Assembly: GCF_030063335.1 (NCBI RefSeq)
Contig: NZ_JASISW010000015.1
Span: forward strand, 1-64,000
Length of the DNA stretch: 64,000 nucleotides
Origin: Rhodococcus sp. G-MC3
GTDB lineage: Bacteria > Actinomycetota > Actinomycetes > Mycobacteriales > Mycobacteriaceae
Direction of reading: 5' to 3'
Shown: piece by piece, positions 42,322-49,492 of the stretch
Position numbering within the stretch: position 1 is the first letter of the stretch
Layout of the letters: each line of letters starts with the position of its first letter
The notes under the pieces: generated by a model
Databases searched by the model: none
What the model was told of the DNA's origin: nothing
Seen by the model: only the letters and a program-made list of their open reading frames with translations
Made by a program: the position numbers and the translations under genes

Positions 42322-42551
42322 CAACTCGCACAGCCCGCGAGCCGTATCTGGAAGTGAATCAAACGCACCCGCAACCGATCACGCCCTACGAACGCAAACT
42401 CGCCGGATCGCTCACCGAGATCTACTCCAGCGGAGTCGACACCCTGGACGGTGTCGTCGCCGGGCTCAACGATCTAGGCCTTCACGGCCCCGATGGCGGC
42501 CCGTGGACCACCGAGAACTTTCGCGCCGAGATGCGCAGATTGGGGAACTGA
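42318..42551 (+). CDS. Small protein with recombinase-like helix-turn-helix
   Basis: A 77-residue protein starting at ATG 42318 (ATGA overlap with the restored end of the hydrolase gene). ITPYERKLAGSLTEIYSSGVDTLDGVVAGLNDLGLHGPDGGPWTTENF resembles the helix-turn-helix found in serine recombinases and in small proteins that accompany Rieske oxygenases ('recombinase-like HTH'). Its C-terminus GPWTTENFRAEMRRLG is typical of that domain. It has no catalytic recombinase region. Its role next to the oxygenase genes is unknown; a regulatory or assembly function is possible. Confidence 0.65.
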   Translation: MTTRTAREPYLEVNQTHPQPITPYERKLAGSLTEIYSSGVDTLDGVVAGLNDLGLHGPDGGPWTTENFRAEMRRLGN

Positions 42552-42552
42552 G

Positions 42553-43635
42553 ATGACCACTACCGAAACGCGCCCCGCGAGTCGCCGATCCGGCCCGACC
42601 TTTGCCGTCGGCACCCGTCGCCATCTGGGAGCCGAGGACATCGCCGCGACCGGGATACGAGATCGGTGGTATCCAATCCTGCCGTCGCACATGGTCGACC
42701 CGGGTGCGATGGTGCCGGTGCGCCGTCTCGACGTCGACTGGGTTCTGTTCCGTGACGCCCAAGGCACAGTGCGCATGCTCGAGGATCGGTGCCCGCACCG
42801 CAGTGCGCCGCTCTCGGCCGGCCAACATCTGGGCGACCGCATCGCGTGCATGTATCACGGAGTTCAGGTGGACGGCGACGGCACAGTGGTCTCCGTTCCC
42901 GGCATGCCCGGATGCGCGCTCGAAGGCCGACGCGCGACGGTGTCCCTCGAGGTGGTCGAAGCCGCCGACACCATATTTGCGTTCGTTCCACTGACGAACG
43001 ACTCGGTGCCCACGCCCTTCGTGCTACCCAACCGACTGGCCGATCCCGAGGTGTCGTGGTTCCCCAACTACGCCGAGTGGGCCGGCCCCTGGCGGTTCTA
43101 CATGGACAACGTTCTCGACCCGATGCACGGGGCGTTCCTGCATCGCGACTCGCACTCGATGTTCGGTGGCGACGTCTCGGCACGCTTCCGCATCAGGGAG
43201 ACCGACCGCGGTTTCTTCTTCGAGAAGACCGATCAACGCGGCGTCAACTTCGACTGGGTCGAGTTCGTTCGGGGGTGCATGGACTTCGTCGATCTGGAAA
43301 TTCCGTACGGGCCCGGAGCCGGACCCGGCGGTGTGTTCGGAATTGTCGGAATGAGCACTCCCGTCGATGCCGAGAACTCCGCGATCTTCCACTGGCGCAC
43401 CAGACGCGTCAGCGACTGGGAGCGCGAGTCGTGGCGGTTCCTGTACCGAACCGTCCTCGAAGCAAAGCACTGGCAAGTACTCGAGCAGGATCGTGCGGTG
43501 CTGGAGGTGCTCGCGTCCGACGCCGACCACGAGGAACACCTGTACCAGCACGACCTGGGCGTCTCGCGAATTCGGCGGTTGTACCGGTCCGACGCGATCA
43601 CCCAAGCCGACCAACTCGCAGCCGCGAACACATGA
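42553..43635 (+). CDS. Rieske ring-hydroxylating oxygenase, alpha subunit (VanA type)
   Basis: A 360-residue oxygenase. The Rieske [2Fe-2S] ligands are in RCPHRSAPL and CMYHGVQ (CxH...CxxH), about residues 75-100. The mononuclear iron site is DNVLDPMHGAFLHRD, with the Asp bridging the subunits and two His. The length and single-subunit layout fit VanA-type demethylases/hydroxylases. It activates O2 with electrons from the reductase at 35817. ATG 42553 lies directly after the HTH gene stop; the stop (43633-43635) overlaps the next ATG. Confidence 0.9.
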   Translation: MTTTETRPASRRSGPTFAVGTRRHLGAEDIAATGIRDRWYPILPSHMVDPGAMVPVRRLDVDWVLFRDAQGTVRMLEDRCPHRSAPLSAGQHLGDRIACMYHGVQVDGDGTVVSVPGMPGCALEGRRATVSLEVVEAADTIFAFVPLTNDSVPTPFVLPNRLADPEVSWFPNYAEWAGPWRFYMDNVLDPMHGAFLHRDSHSMFGGDVSARFRIRETDRGFFFEKTDQRGVNFDWVEFVRGCMDFVDLEIPYGPGAGPGGVFGIVGMSTPVDAENSAIFHWRTRRVSDWERESWRFLYRTVLEAKHWQVLEQDRAVLEVLASDADHEEHLYQHDLGVSRIRRLYRSDAITQADQLAAANT

Positions 43636-43967
43636 CTGCCGACGACACTCTGATGCTGACGGTCTTTCTACGCCACGATCAGAGTAGAAATCTCGAACAG
43701 CTACAGGGCCGCCTCGACGACAACGACTGGTGGCACGGATTCCCGCCCGAGGGATGCGAGATCGTGTCCTGGGTGGTGGCCATGGGAATCGGGCAGATTG
43801 TCACGCTTCGGCTCCCCGCACACCGCTTGGCCGCGGTCAACGTCGAACTCGAACGCCGAGCCTGGGGAACATTCACCACAGACTTCTATCCGACGTACGA
43901 CTTCGTACCCGTGCGCGAGCGGCTCGTACGGGAGTCGGACGAACGCCGAAAAGCTCTCGCGCCATGA
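43632..43967 (+). CDS. Small ferredoxin-fold-like protein of the catabolic cluster
   Basis: A 111-residue protein from ATG 43632 (ATGA overlap). It begins MTADDTLMLTVFLRHDQSRNLEQLQGRL and has WWHGFPPEGCEIVSWVVAMGIGQIVTLRLPAHRLAAVNVELER, a beta-alpha-beta pattern as in dimeric alpha-beta barrel (muconolactone-isomerase-like) proteins. No catalytic residue can be assigned. Its coupling to the Rieske gene suggests an isomerase or accessory role in the same pathway. Confidence 0.65.
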   Translation: MTADDTLMLTVFLRHDQSRNLEQLQGRLDDNDWWHGFPPEGCEIVSWVVAMGIGQIVTLRLPAHRLAAVNVELERRAWGTFTTDFYPTYDFVPVRERLVRESDERRKALAP

Positions 43968-44377
43968 CTCGCATCACCCATCCCGACGTCCCTGAACCTC
44001 CTCGGCCCAGGATGTTCAGCAACGCCCGCGTCATCGGCAACCAGTTCTTCCTTTCCGGCATGCACGCGGGCACACCGTCGGGCCCGGTCGGCGGCACGGA
44101 CACGTACGCGCAGGCCGTCGAGACGTTCCGACGCATTACCGCCCTGACCGAAGCGTGCGGCGCCGAGGTCGACGACATCGTCTCGCTTCGGATCTACCTG
44201 ATCGACATGGACGACAAAGCTGCCGTGGGGCGTGCACGCGCTGACGTCTTCACCGGCGACTTCCCCTGCTCGACGCTTCTCGAAGTAGCAGCACTGATCG
44301 AACCGGATCTCAGTGTCGAGATCGAGGCTCACGGCTTCATTCCTTCCGTCCGATCCATGGACGTACACCCTGTCTGA
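43964..44377 (+). CDS. RidA-family protein 2
   Basis: A 137-residue RidA/YjgF protein from ATG 43964 (overlapping the preceding stop). It shows RMFSNARVIGNQFFLSGM, FRRITALTEACGAEVDDIVSLRIYLIDM and LEVAALIEPDLSVEIEAHGFI. It differs clearly from RidA 1 at 34854, so the operon carries two non-identical members, perhaps acting on different reactive imines/enamines or one as a cyclase/hydrolase. It is the last enzyme before the transporter gene. Confidence 0.85.
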   Translation: MTRITHPDVPEPPRPRMFSNARVIGNQFFLSGMHAGTPSGPVGGTDTYAQAVETFRRITALTEACGAEVDDIVSLRIYLIDMDDKAAVGRARADVFTGDFPCSTLLEVAALIEPDLSVEIEAHGFIPSVRSMDVHPV

Positions 44378-44417
44378 TTCGGCGCAACAGGTGCCGACAC
44401 AACCTCCAGGACGCATA

Positions 44418-45683
44418 ATGAGCGGACCGACCATGACAAGAAATGACGCCACCGACATCACACGGACGAACTGGCCAGTGCTCGCGCTGGCCTTCGTAGC
44501 CGTCGTGCTCGACGGCTACGACACCATCGCCCTCGGACTTTCCATCCCCTCTCTCGCACGAGACTGGGACGTCTCGGCATCGCACTTCACACCCGCCCTG
44601 GCACTGACAAGCCTGGGCGTCGCCATCGGCTACATCGCGGTGGGACGGTTGGTCGCCCGGTTCGGCTGCCGAAACGTCATATTGTTCGCCGTAGCGGTCT
44701 TCACCGTCGGTTCTCTGCTTACAGCCTGGTCCAGCAGCATCCTCGAGCTGACCGCTTTGCGGTTCGTGACCGGCCTCGGCCTCGGTGCCGTCATGCCTGC
44801 GGCTGTCTCTCAGGCGACCGCGCTGAACCCAGCGCGTTTGCGCCAATCGATCGCCGTCTTCGTCACGATGGGTATCTCGCTCGGCGCGTTGATCGCCGGC
44901 ATCGCCGGTAGCCAACTGGTCAGCAATTTCGGGTGGCCGTCGGTATTCGTCTTTGGCGCTGCCGCCTCGGCCGTGCTGTTCCCGTTCCTATGGTTCGGGC
45001 TTCCAGACGAGCGCACCACGACCGGCCATGTTCCCGTCTCCGATGCCAAGCACAGCGCTTCAGTCGCCCGACTCTTCGATCCGGAAGTTCGCACACGGAC
45101 ATTGCTGTTGTGGGCCTTCTCGTTCCTGGTGTTCTCCGTGTTCTATATCTTCTCGTCGTGGCTACCAACCTTGCTGATCAGTTACGGCTTCAGCACCGGA
45201 CTTGCCCCACTCGGATCTGCCGCGCTCGGCGTCGGAAGCATCATCGGTGCCGGCATCCTCATCGTCGGCGTGCTGAAGTTCCGGATGACGTCCGTCCTGG
45301 CCGGAACTACCGCCGCAGCCATCGTCTTCCTGGTGATCTCGGCATTCCTCGGACCGGACAAGGCTTTGCTGTTGCTGGTCTTCGGCGGTGTCGGCCTCGG
45401 CTTGCAAGCAGGCATGATCGGCCAGGCCGCAGTGGCGGTATCGATCTACCCGCAGCGGACCGCTGCGACCGGCGTCGGCTGGGCATCGTCGATGGGGCGT
45501 CTGGGTTCGGTCATCGGCCCGATTGTCGGCGGCGCTCTCATCGGCCTCGGGACCAAGACGAGCACGATAGTGCTGCTCGCCTGCATCCCCGTATTCGCCG
45601 CTCTGATAGTCGTGGTGGTGCTCGGACGGATTCGTGTCTCCGTCACCGCGGACCGGGAGAGCGTGCCGCCGGTGCGGGCCTGA
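44418..45683 (+). CDS. MFS transporter, aromatic acid:H+ symporter type (AAHS)
   Basis: A 421-residue transporter with twelve predicted membrane helices. The AAHS signature DGYDTIALGLSIPSLARDW lies in helix 1, and GRLVARFGCR between helices 2 and 3 is the MFS motif A. Members import benzoate, 4-hydroxybenzoate, protocatechuate or vanillate with protons. ATG 44418 is preferred over an upstream in-frame start that lies inside the RidA gene. Its place at the operon end indicates import of the pathway substrate, most likely an aromatic carboxylate. Confidence 0.88.
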   Translation: MSGPTMTRNDATDITRTNWPVLALAFVAVVLDGYDTIALGLSIPSLARDWDVSASHFTPALALTSLGVAIGYIAVGRLVARFGCRNVILFAVAVFTVGSLLTAWSSSILELTALRFVTGLGLGAVMPAAVSQATALNPARLRQSIAVFVTMGISLGALIAGIAGSQLVSNFGWPSVFVFGAAASAVLFPFLWFGLPDERTTTGHVPVSDAKHSASVARLFDPEVRTRTLLLWAFSFLVFSVFYIFSSWLPTLLISYGFSTGLAPLGSAALGVGSIIGAGILIVGVLKFRMTSVLAGTTAAAIVFLVISAFLGPDKALLLLVFGGVGLGLQAGMIGQAAVAVSIYPQRTAATGVGWASSMGRLGSVIGPIVGGALIGLGTKTSTIVLLACIPVFAALIVVVVLGRIRVSVTADRESVPPVRA

Positions 45684-45697
45684 TCGAAGTTACGTGT

Positions 45698-46195
45698 CTA
45701 CGGCATCAATGCACGGACAGTGGACCAGGCGTCGCGGTCGATCCACGACGGGTTCGACTGTTGCGGCGAGCGAAAGACTTCCAGTGCGTGAAGTTCCGCA
45801 ATCGCTGAAAGCCGGGCCGCGAGGATCGGCTCGTCGAAAAGCGTGATATCCGTCGGAACTTTCCACCGGGGACCGGGCACCGCGACACCCGTCAGACGAC
45901 CCGCTCCCCACAGCCCACGCAGTCGATGTGAACTGACCCAGAACAGAACTGGTTGCTCGGGAGCCATCAAACGGCTTCGGTAGTTCTCTGCCACGCACCA
46001 CCACTCGTTGGCCCGTCCCGCAGTGACCATGGGCGCGAGGTCGGTGGTGTGTGGATTGCATTTGATCACCCAAGCGCCCAGGGTATCGAGCGTAATCGGC
46101 CGGTCGGTCACCGTTGCGATTCTAGCGAACGCGGAGTGGGCATCCGCTCCGTGGAACGCGAACCTCAGCGACGCGCGCTTGGGTGGCGCAGACAT
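45698..46195 (-). CDS. EVE/PUA-like domain protein
   Basis: A ~165-residue protein from ATG 46195 (MSAPPKRASLRF); the frame is also open to ATG 46258, which would add a short hydrophobic start. The central LGAWVIKCNP and NEWWCVAENYRSRLMAPEQPVLFWVSSH, followed by GLWGAGRL, look like the EVE fold (modified-base reader, PUA-like) but the match is by eye only. It converges with the AAHS transporter gene, whose stop is 14 bp away. No neighbour suggests a function. Confidence 0.45.
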   Translation of the reverse strand: MSAPPKRASLRFAFHGADAHSAFARIATVTDRPITLDTLGAWVIKCNPHTTDLAPMVTAGRANEWWCVAENYRSRLMAPEQPVLFWVSSHRLRGLWGAGRLTGVAVPGPRWKVPTDITLFDEPILAARLSAIAELHALEVFRSPQQSNPSWIDRDAWSTVRALMP

Positions 46196-46362
46196 CACCG
46201 GCATGAGTGGCAATGTCAAAGACTCAATCGACATCGGTTCAGACGAACCCCACATCATCGGCGGTGACGAACTTCAACGGTGGTTTCGCGACAACGGCGC
46301 CCCGAATGTCATTGTCGTCCCGCCACGAAACCCTGTGGCCACCAACCCATGAACGAGCGAAC

Positions 46363-46397
46363 GGTCCTTTCATACGATCAGATCGTATGAAAGGACC
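46363..46397. repeat. Perfect intergenic palindrome, family member 1
   Basis: Two perfect 17-bp arms around a single A: GGTCCTTTCATACGATC (46363-46379) and its complement (46381-46397). It lies between the DJ-1-like gene and the EVE-like gene. The core recurs at 51954 and 61239. It may act as a terminator for the minus-strand DJ-1-like gene, although no T-run follows. Confidence 0.85.
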
Positions 46398-46413
46398 ATT
46401 CAAGCGAACCACA

Positions 46414-47106
46414 TCAGTTAGCGGCCGTACCGCCGACCAGTTCGATGAGTTCAGCCGCAGCCGCTGCCGACGAATTCGGGTTCTGCCCGGTAATCAGGAT
46501 GCCATCGCGAACGACGTAGGAACCCCAATCGTCGCCCTTGCTGTAGTCGCCGCCCAGCTTGATCAGCTCGTCCTCGACCAGGAACGGCACTACATCGGTC
46601 AGGCCGACGCCCTCTTCTTCACCATTGGTGAATCCGGTGACCTTGCGACCTTGCACCAGAGGCTGTCCGTCAGCATTCACGACATGCCGCAACACACCGG
46701 GCGCGTGGCAGACCAGAGCAACCGGGATCTGCTGGTGCAGTGCAGTTTCGATGAGGGCGATCGACGTACGATCGTCCGCGAGATCCCATAGCGGTCCGTG
46801 GCCACCGGGGTAGAAGACGGCGTCGAACTCGGAGACGTCGACCGAGCTCAGAACGACGGTGTCCGCGAGCTGTGTGGTGGCAGCTTCGTCGGCCTCGAAG
46901 CGGTGAGTGTCGTCCGTCTGGAAGTCGGGTTCGTTGCTTTTCGGATCAAGTGGCGGCTTGCCACCGAGAGGCGATGCCAACACGATGTCGGCGCCCGAGT
47001 CCTTGAACCTGAAGTACGGCGCAGCAAGCTCTTCCAACCAAAAACCAGTCTTGCGACCAGTGGTGCCCAACGTGTCGTGGGAAGTCAGAACCATCAGAAC
47101 CTTCAT
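46414..47106 (-). CDS. DJ-1/PfpI-family protein (Hsp31-like)
   Basis: A 230-residue class I glutamine-amidotransferase-like protein from ATG 47106 (gaaaggaatatcc upstream). The nucleophile elbow is VALVCHAPGVLRHV with the Cys in the strained turn, and PGGHGPLWDL and TGQNPNSS are typical of the Hsp31/YhbO-like branch (chaperone, glyoxalase III or deglycase activity). It is cytosolic. The TetR gene 47187 lies directly upstream in the same direction, and matching operators precede both, so a stress signal probably induces them together. Confidence 0.88.
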   Translation of the reverse strand: MKVLMVLTSHDTLGTTGRKTGFWLEELAAPYFRFKDSGADIVLASPLGGKPPLDPKSNEPDFQTDDTHRFEADEAATTQLADTVVLSSVDVSEFDAVFYPGGHGPLWDLADDRTSIALIETALHQQIPVALVCHAPGVLRHVVNADGQPLVQGRKVTGFTNGEEEGVGLTDVVPFLVEDELIKLGGDYSKGDDWGSYVVRDGILITGQNPNSSAAAAAELIELVGGTAAN

Positions 47107-47131
47107 GGATATTCCTTTCATCGGCGACCAG

Positions 47132-47147
47132 TAGACCGGTCGACTAG
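47132..47147. promoter_or_regulatory. TetR operator copy before the DJ-1-like gene
   Basis: TAGACCGGTCGACTAG, near-palindromic, lies 26 bp upstream of the DJ-1-like ATG. The same motif, with two differences, lies before the TetR gene (47799-47814). Confidence 0.75.
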
Positions 47148-47186
47148 TACTTGGTACGACCATGCCGCTCAGGGTGCGACAAGGCT

Positions 47187-47777
47187 TCAGATCCCCAGGA
47201 TCTTTCGAGTCAGAACCAGAGAGTTGTCCATCGAGTCCGTTGTCCGACTCAGCTTGGCGGTCACACTTGCGCCGAGCCACAGGTCGTACAGCGACGCCGC
47301 GACCATCTGGGGGTCCCCCACCAGCGTCACCGACTTCTCGTCGATACCGCCTGCAATGGCACGCGCAATCCTCTCGATGATCGCCGCGACCCCGTCCTTC
47401 AACGCGATACGCATCGACTCGGACAGGTCCGCGACCTCGGCTCCCAGCTTGACTGCCAGGCATTTGCCCGAGCACTCGAAACTGCTCTGCGATTCGATCC
47501 ACGATGCGAAGTAGTCCATGATCCGCTGCGCCCATGTTCGGTCACTGCGGCTCAGGATCTCGTCGAAGTCCGCCAGGTAGTCCGTGAAATAGGACCGCAG
47601 CATCGCTTCGCCGAGCGCATCCTTCGACGCGAAGTGGTAGTAGAACGACCCCTTCGGGACGTGCACCGCTGCCAGGATCTCACTCAACCCGACTGCCGTA
47701 TAACCCTTTCGGGCCATCAGACGCTGAGAGCAGGCGATGATCGCCTCTCGCGTGTCGGTTGTTTCGGTCACTGGCAT
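47187..47777 (-). CDS. TetR/AcrR regulator
   Basis: A 196-residue protein. The helix-turn-helix VGLSEILAAVHVPKGSFYYHFASKDALGEAML is that of the group near AcuR/NemR ('PKGSFYYHF'), and the ligand-binding region contains a conserved-type Cys in ECSGKCLAVKLG. The CSGKC pair could sense electrophiles as in NemR-like repressors. It starts at ATG 47777. Binding sites in front of its own gene and the DJ-1-like gene suggest autoregulation and control of aldehyde or electrophile stress response. Confidence 0.87.
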   Translation of the reverse strand: MPVTETTDTREAIIACSQRLMARKGYTAVGLSEILAAVHVPKGSFYYHFASKDALGEAMLRSYFTDYLADFDEILSRSDRTWAQRIMDYFASWIESQSSFECSGKCLAVKLGAEVADLSESMRIALKDGVAAIIERIARAIAGGIDEKSVTLVGDPQMVAASLYDLWLGASVTAKLSRTTDSMDNSLVLTRKILGI

Positions 47778-47798
47778 GTCACCGACCGTACACGCTAG

Positions 47799-47814
47799 TA
47801 GACCAGTCGTCTAG
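47799..47814. promoter_or_regulatory. TetR operator copy before its own gene
   Basis: TAGACCAGTCGTCTAG lies 21 bp upstream of the TetR ATG and matches the box at 47132-47147 except at two positions, consistent with autoregulation. Confidence 0.75.
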
Positions 47815-47837
47815 TCCGGCACCGTGACCGACAACGA

Positions 47838-48143
47838 TCAGGGCAACCGCATCCCCAGCAGGTGATAGCTCAGACACTTGCCATGCCCGTCGAGGACTGG
47901 CGATCCGGTCACTCCCCCGCCCAGCACACCCGGAAGCTCGAAAACCAGGCCCGAGACCAGCGGCATCTCCGATCGCCGCACCGGCCCGGTCACCGAAGGC
48001 GCAAAATGCGACGCTACCGCGTCGGCTGTCAGCACCCGCGTCAGCAACTCGTAGTGCTCGTCGGTCCGCGGGAAGACAGCAAGGATGAGCGTGTCCCCCT
48101 TGTCTCCGGTACGCACATCCGCGACATCGTCGACGGTCCTCAT
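47838..48143 (-). CDS. AtuA-associated small domain protein
   Basis: A 101-residue protein, ATG 48143-48141 overlapping the stop of the AtuA-like gene (ATGA). It begins VADVRTGDKGDTLILAVFPRTDEHYELL, the start of the C-terminal domain that in other organisms is fused to DUF1446/AtuA proteins. Here it is a separate gene. It probably forms one enzyme complex with the preceding protein. Function inside the complex unknown. Confidence 0.8.
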   Translation of the reverse strand: MRTVDDVADVRTGDKGDTLILAVFPRTDEHYELLTRVLTADAVASHFAPSVTGPVRRSEMPLVSGLVFELPGVLGGGVTGSPVLDGHGKCLSYHLLGMRLP

Positions 48144-49492
48144 ACCTTCACCTCCGTCATGTGAACTGCGGTGGACACCAATGTGCGGGGGATCAGGCAC
48201 GACCGGATGGCGAGCACCTCGTTGCTACCGCGCCTCGCGCCACCGCCGCCCGCAGGGCCGTTGGTATACAGGCTCTCGACTTCCCACCCCACGATGGAAG
48301 CCGACTCCGCGTCAGCGACTTTCGCGGTGACGCGCAGCCGAACCTCCGGAGCATCGACTGCGGGTCCGAGCCCACGAAAAGCTGCACCGGTTCCGACGTA
48401 CTCGATACCGACGTCTTCCGACGGGATGCCGTGCACATCCCAGAGTCTTTGCACCACAATCTCTCCTGCAAGCTCAGCCCGCTGGCGAGCGCGAGGGCCG
48501 GCGTAGCTGATCTGCCCCTCGCCGATCCACCCACCGCGAAACCCGAGCGTCACCTTCAGCTCGTCCGGCCGTTCACAGCCCCGTCCACCGCTCACCGCCA
48601 CCAGGTCCGACCCGACAGATTCGAACGACACCCCGGTGAAGTCAGCAGTCACGTCGGGCGTCAGGTAGCTCGCCGGGTTGCCCACCTCGTAAAGCAGCTG
48701 CTCAGCACACGTACGGATGGTCAATTCGCCTCCGGTGCCCTCGACCTTTCCAAATACCGCGCTTCCGTCGGCCTTGACATCACCGAACGGAAACCCCAAG
48801 TTCGCAAGCCCTTTCACCGGCTTGGTGACCGGGTCGGCGTAGTAGCCGCCAGTCAATTGGCCGGCGCATTCGAGCAGATGCCCGACGACGGTGCCCGCAC
48901 CGAGGATCTCCCAATCGTCCGCGGCCCAACCATATTCGAACATCAGGGGTGCCAGATACAGAGCTGGATCGGCAAGCCTGCCGGTGATGACTACATCGGC
49001 TCCCCCGTCGAGCGCGGGAAGCACTGCATCGGCACCGATGTATGCGTTGGCCGACACCAACTCCTCCGAGTGCTCGGACAGAAGCGCGCCGGTCTCCCAC
49101 ACGACCGGATTGTGCTTGCGGACGGCCGCGAGCACATCGTCCCCGGTCACTGCAGCGACGCGAGTGGAGCGAGTAGCCACCTGCGCCGCCACCTTGGCGG
49201 CCACATCAGCTGCCGCAACAGGATTGGCCGCACCGGAGTTGGTTACCACGGTGGTGCCCTGCGCCGTCGTCGCACCGAGCACTGCGCGCATCCGCGCCGC
49301 AAGAAGCGGGTCGAAACCGGCATTCGGATCGACCAATCGGCGAGCCTGCCCGGCCGCGACGGTGCGTTCACCGAGACACTCGAAGATCAAGTAGTCGAGC
49401 GCGCCGCGCTTGGCCAATGTTTCAGCCGGGTCGATGCGATCGCCTGCAAAGCCGGCGCCTGCCCCGAGCCGGACCGTCTCCCGGCGCGTCAT
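48140..49492 (-). CDS. AtuA-like (DUF1446) acyl-CoA/terpenoid catabolism protein
   Basis: A 450-residue DUF1446-family protein from ATG 49492. Typical parts are RLGAGAGFAGDRIDPAETLAKRGALDYLIFE and LDGGADVVITGRLADPALYLAPLMFEYGW, with a Gly-rich LTGGYYADP and a late GRGCERPDELKVTLGFRGG. Family members work in acyclic terpene utilisation (atu) and related degradation of branched acids; the reaction has not been clarified. It is translationally coupled to a CitMHS transporter upstream and to the small partner downstream, so the operon probably imports and uses a carboxylate. Confidence 0.82.
   Translation of the reverse strand: MTRRETVRLGAGAGFAGDRIDPAETLAKRGALDYLIFECLGERTVAAGQARRLVDPNAGFDPLLAARMRAVLGATTAQGTTVVTNSGAANPVAAADVAAKVAAQVATRSTRVAAVTGDDVLAAVRKHNPVVWETGALLSEHSEELVSANAYIGADAVLPALDGGADVVITGRLADPALYLAPLMFEYGWAADDWEILGAGTVVGHLLECAGQLTGGYYADPVTKPVKGLANLGFPFGDVKADGSAVFGKVEGTGGELTIRTCAEQLLYEVGNPASYLTPDVTADFTGVSFESVGSDLVAVSGGRGCERPDELKVTLGFRGGWIGEGQISYAGPRARQRAELAGEIVVQRLWDVHGIPSEDVGIEYVGTGAAFRGLGPAVDAPEVRLRVTAKVADAESASIVGWEVESLYTNGPAGGGGARRGSNEVLAIRSCLIPRTLVSTAVHMTEVKV

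Noticed and set aside
42318-42551. Serine recombinase gene fragment
   Set aside because: Only a helix-turn-helix-like region in a coupled operon position next to a Rieske oxygenase; no catalytic Ser domain and no sign of truncation.
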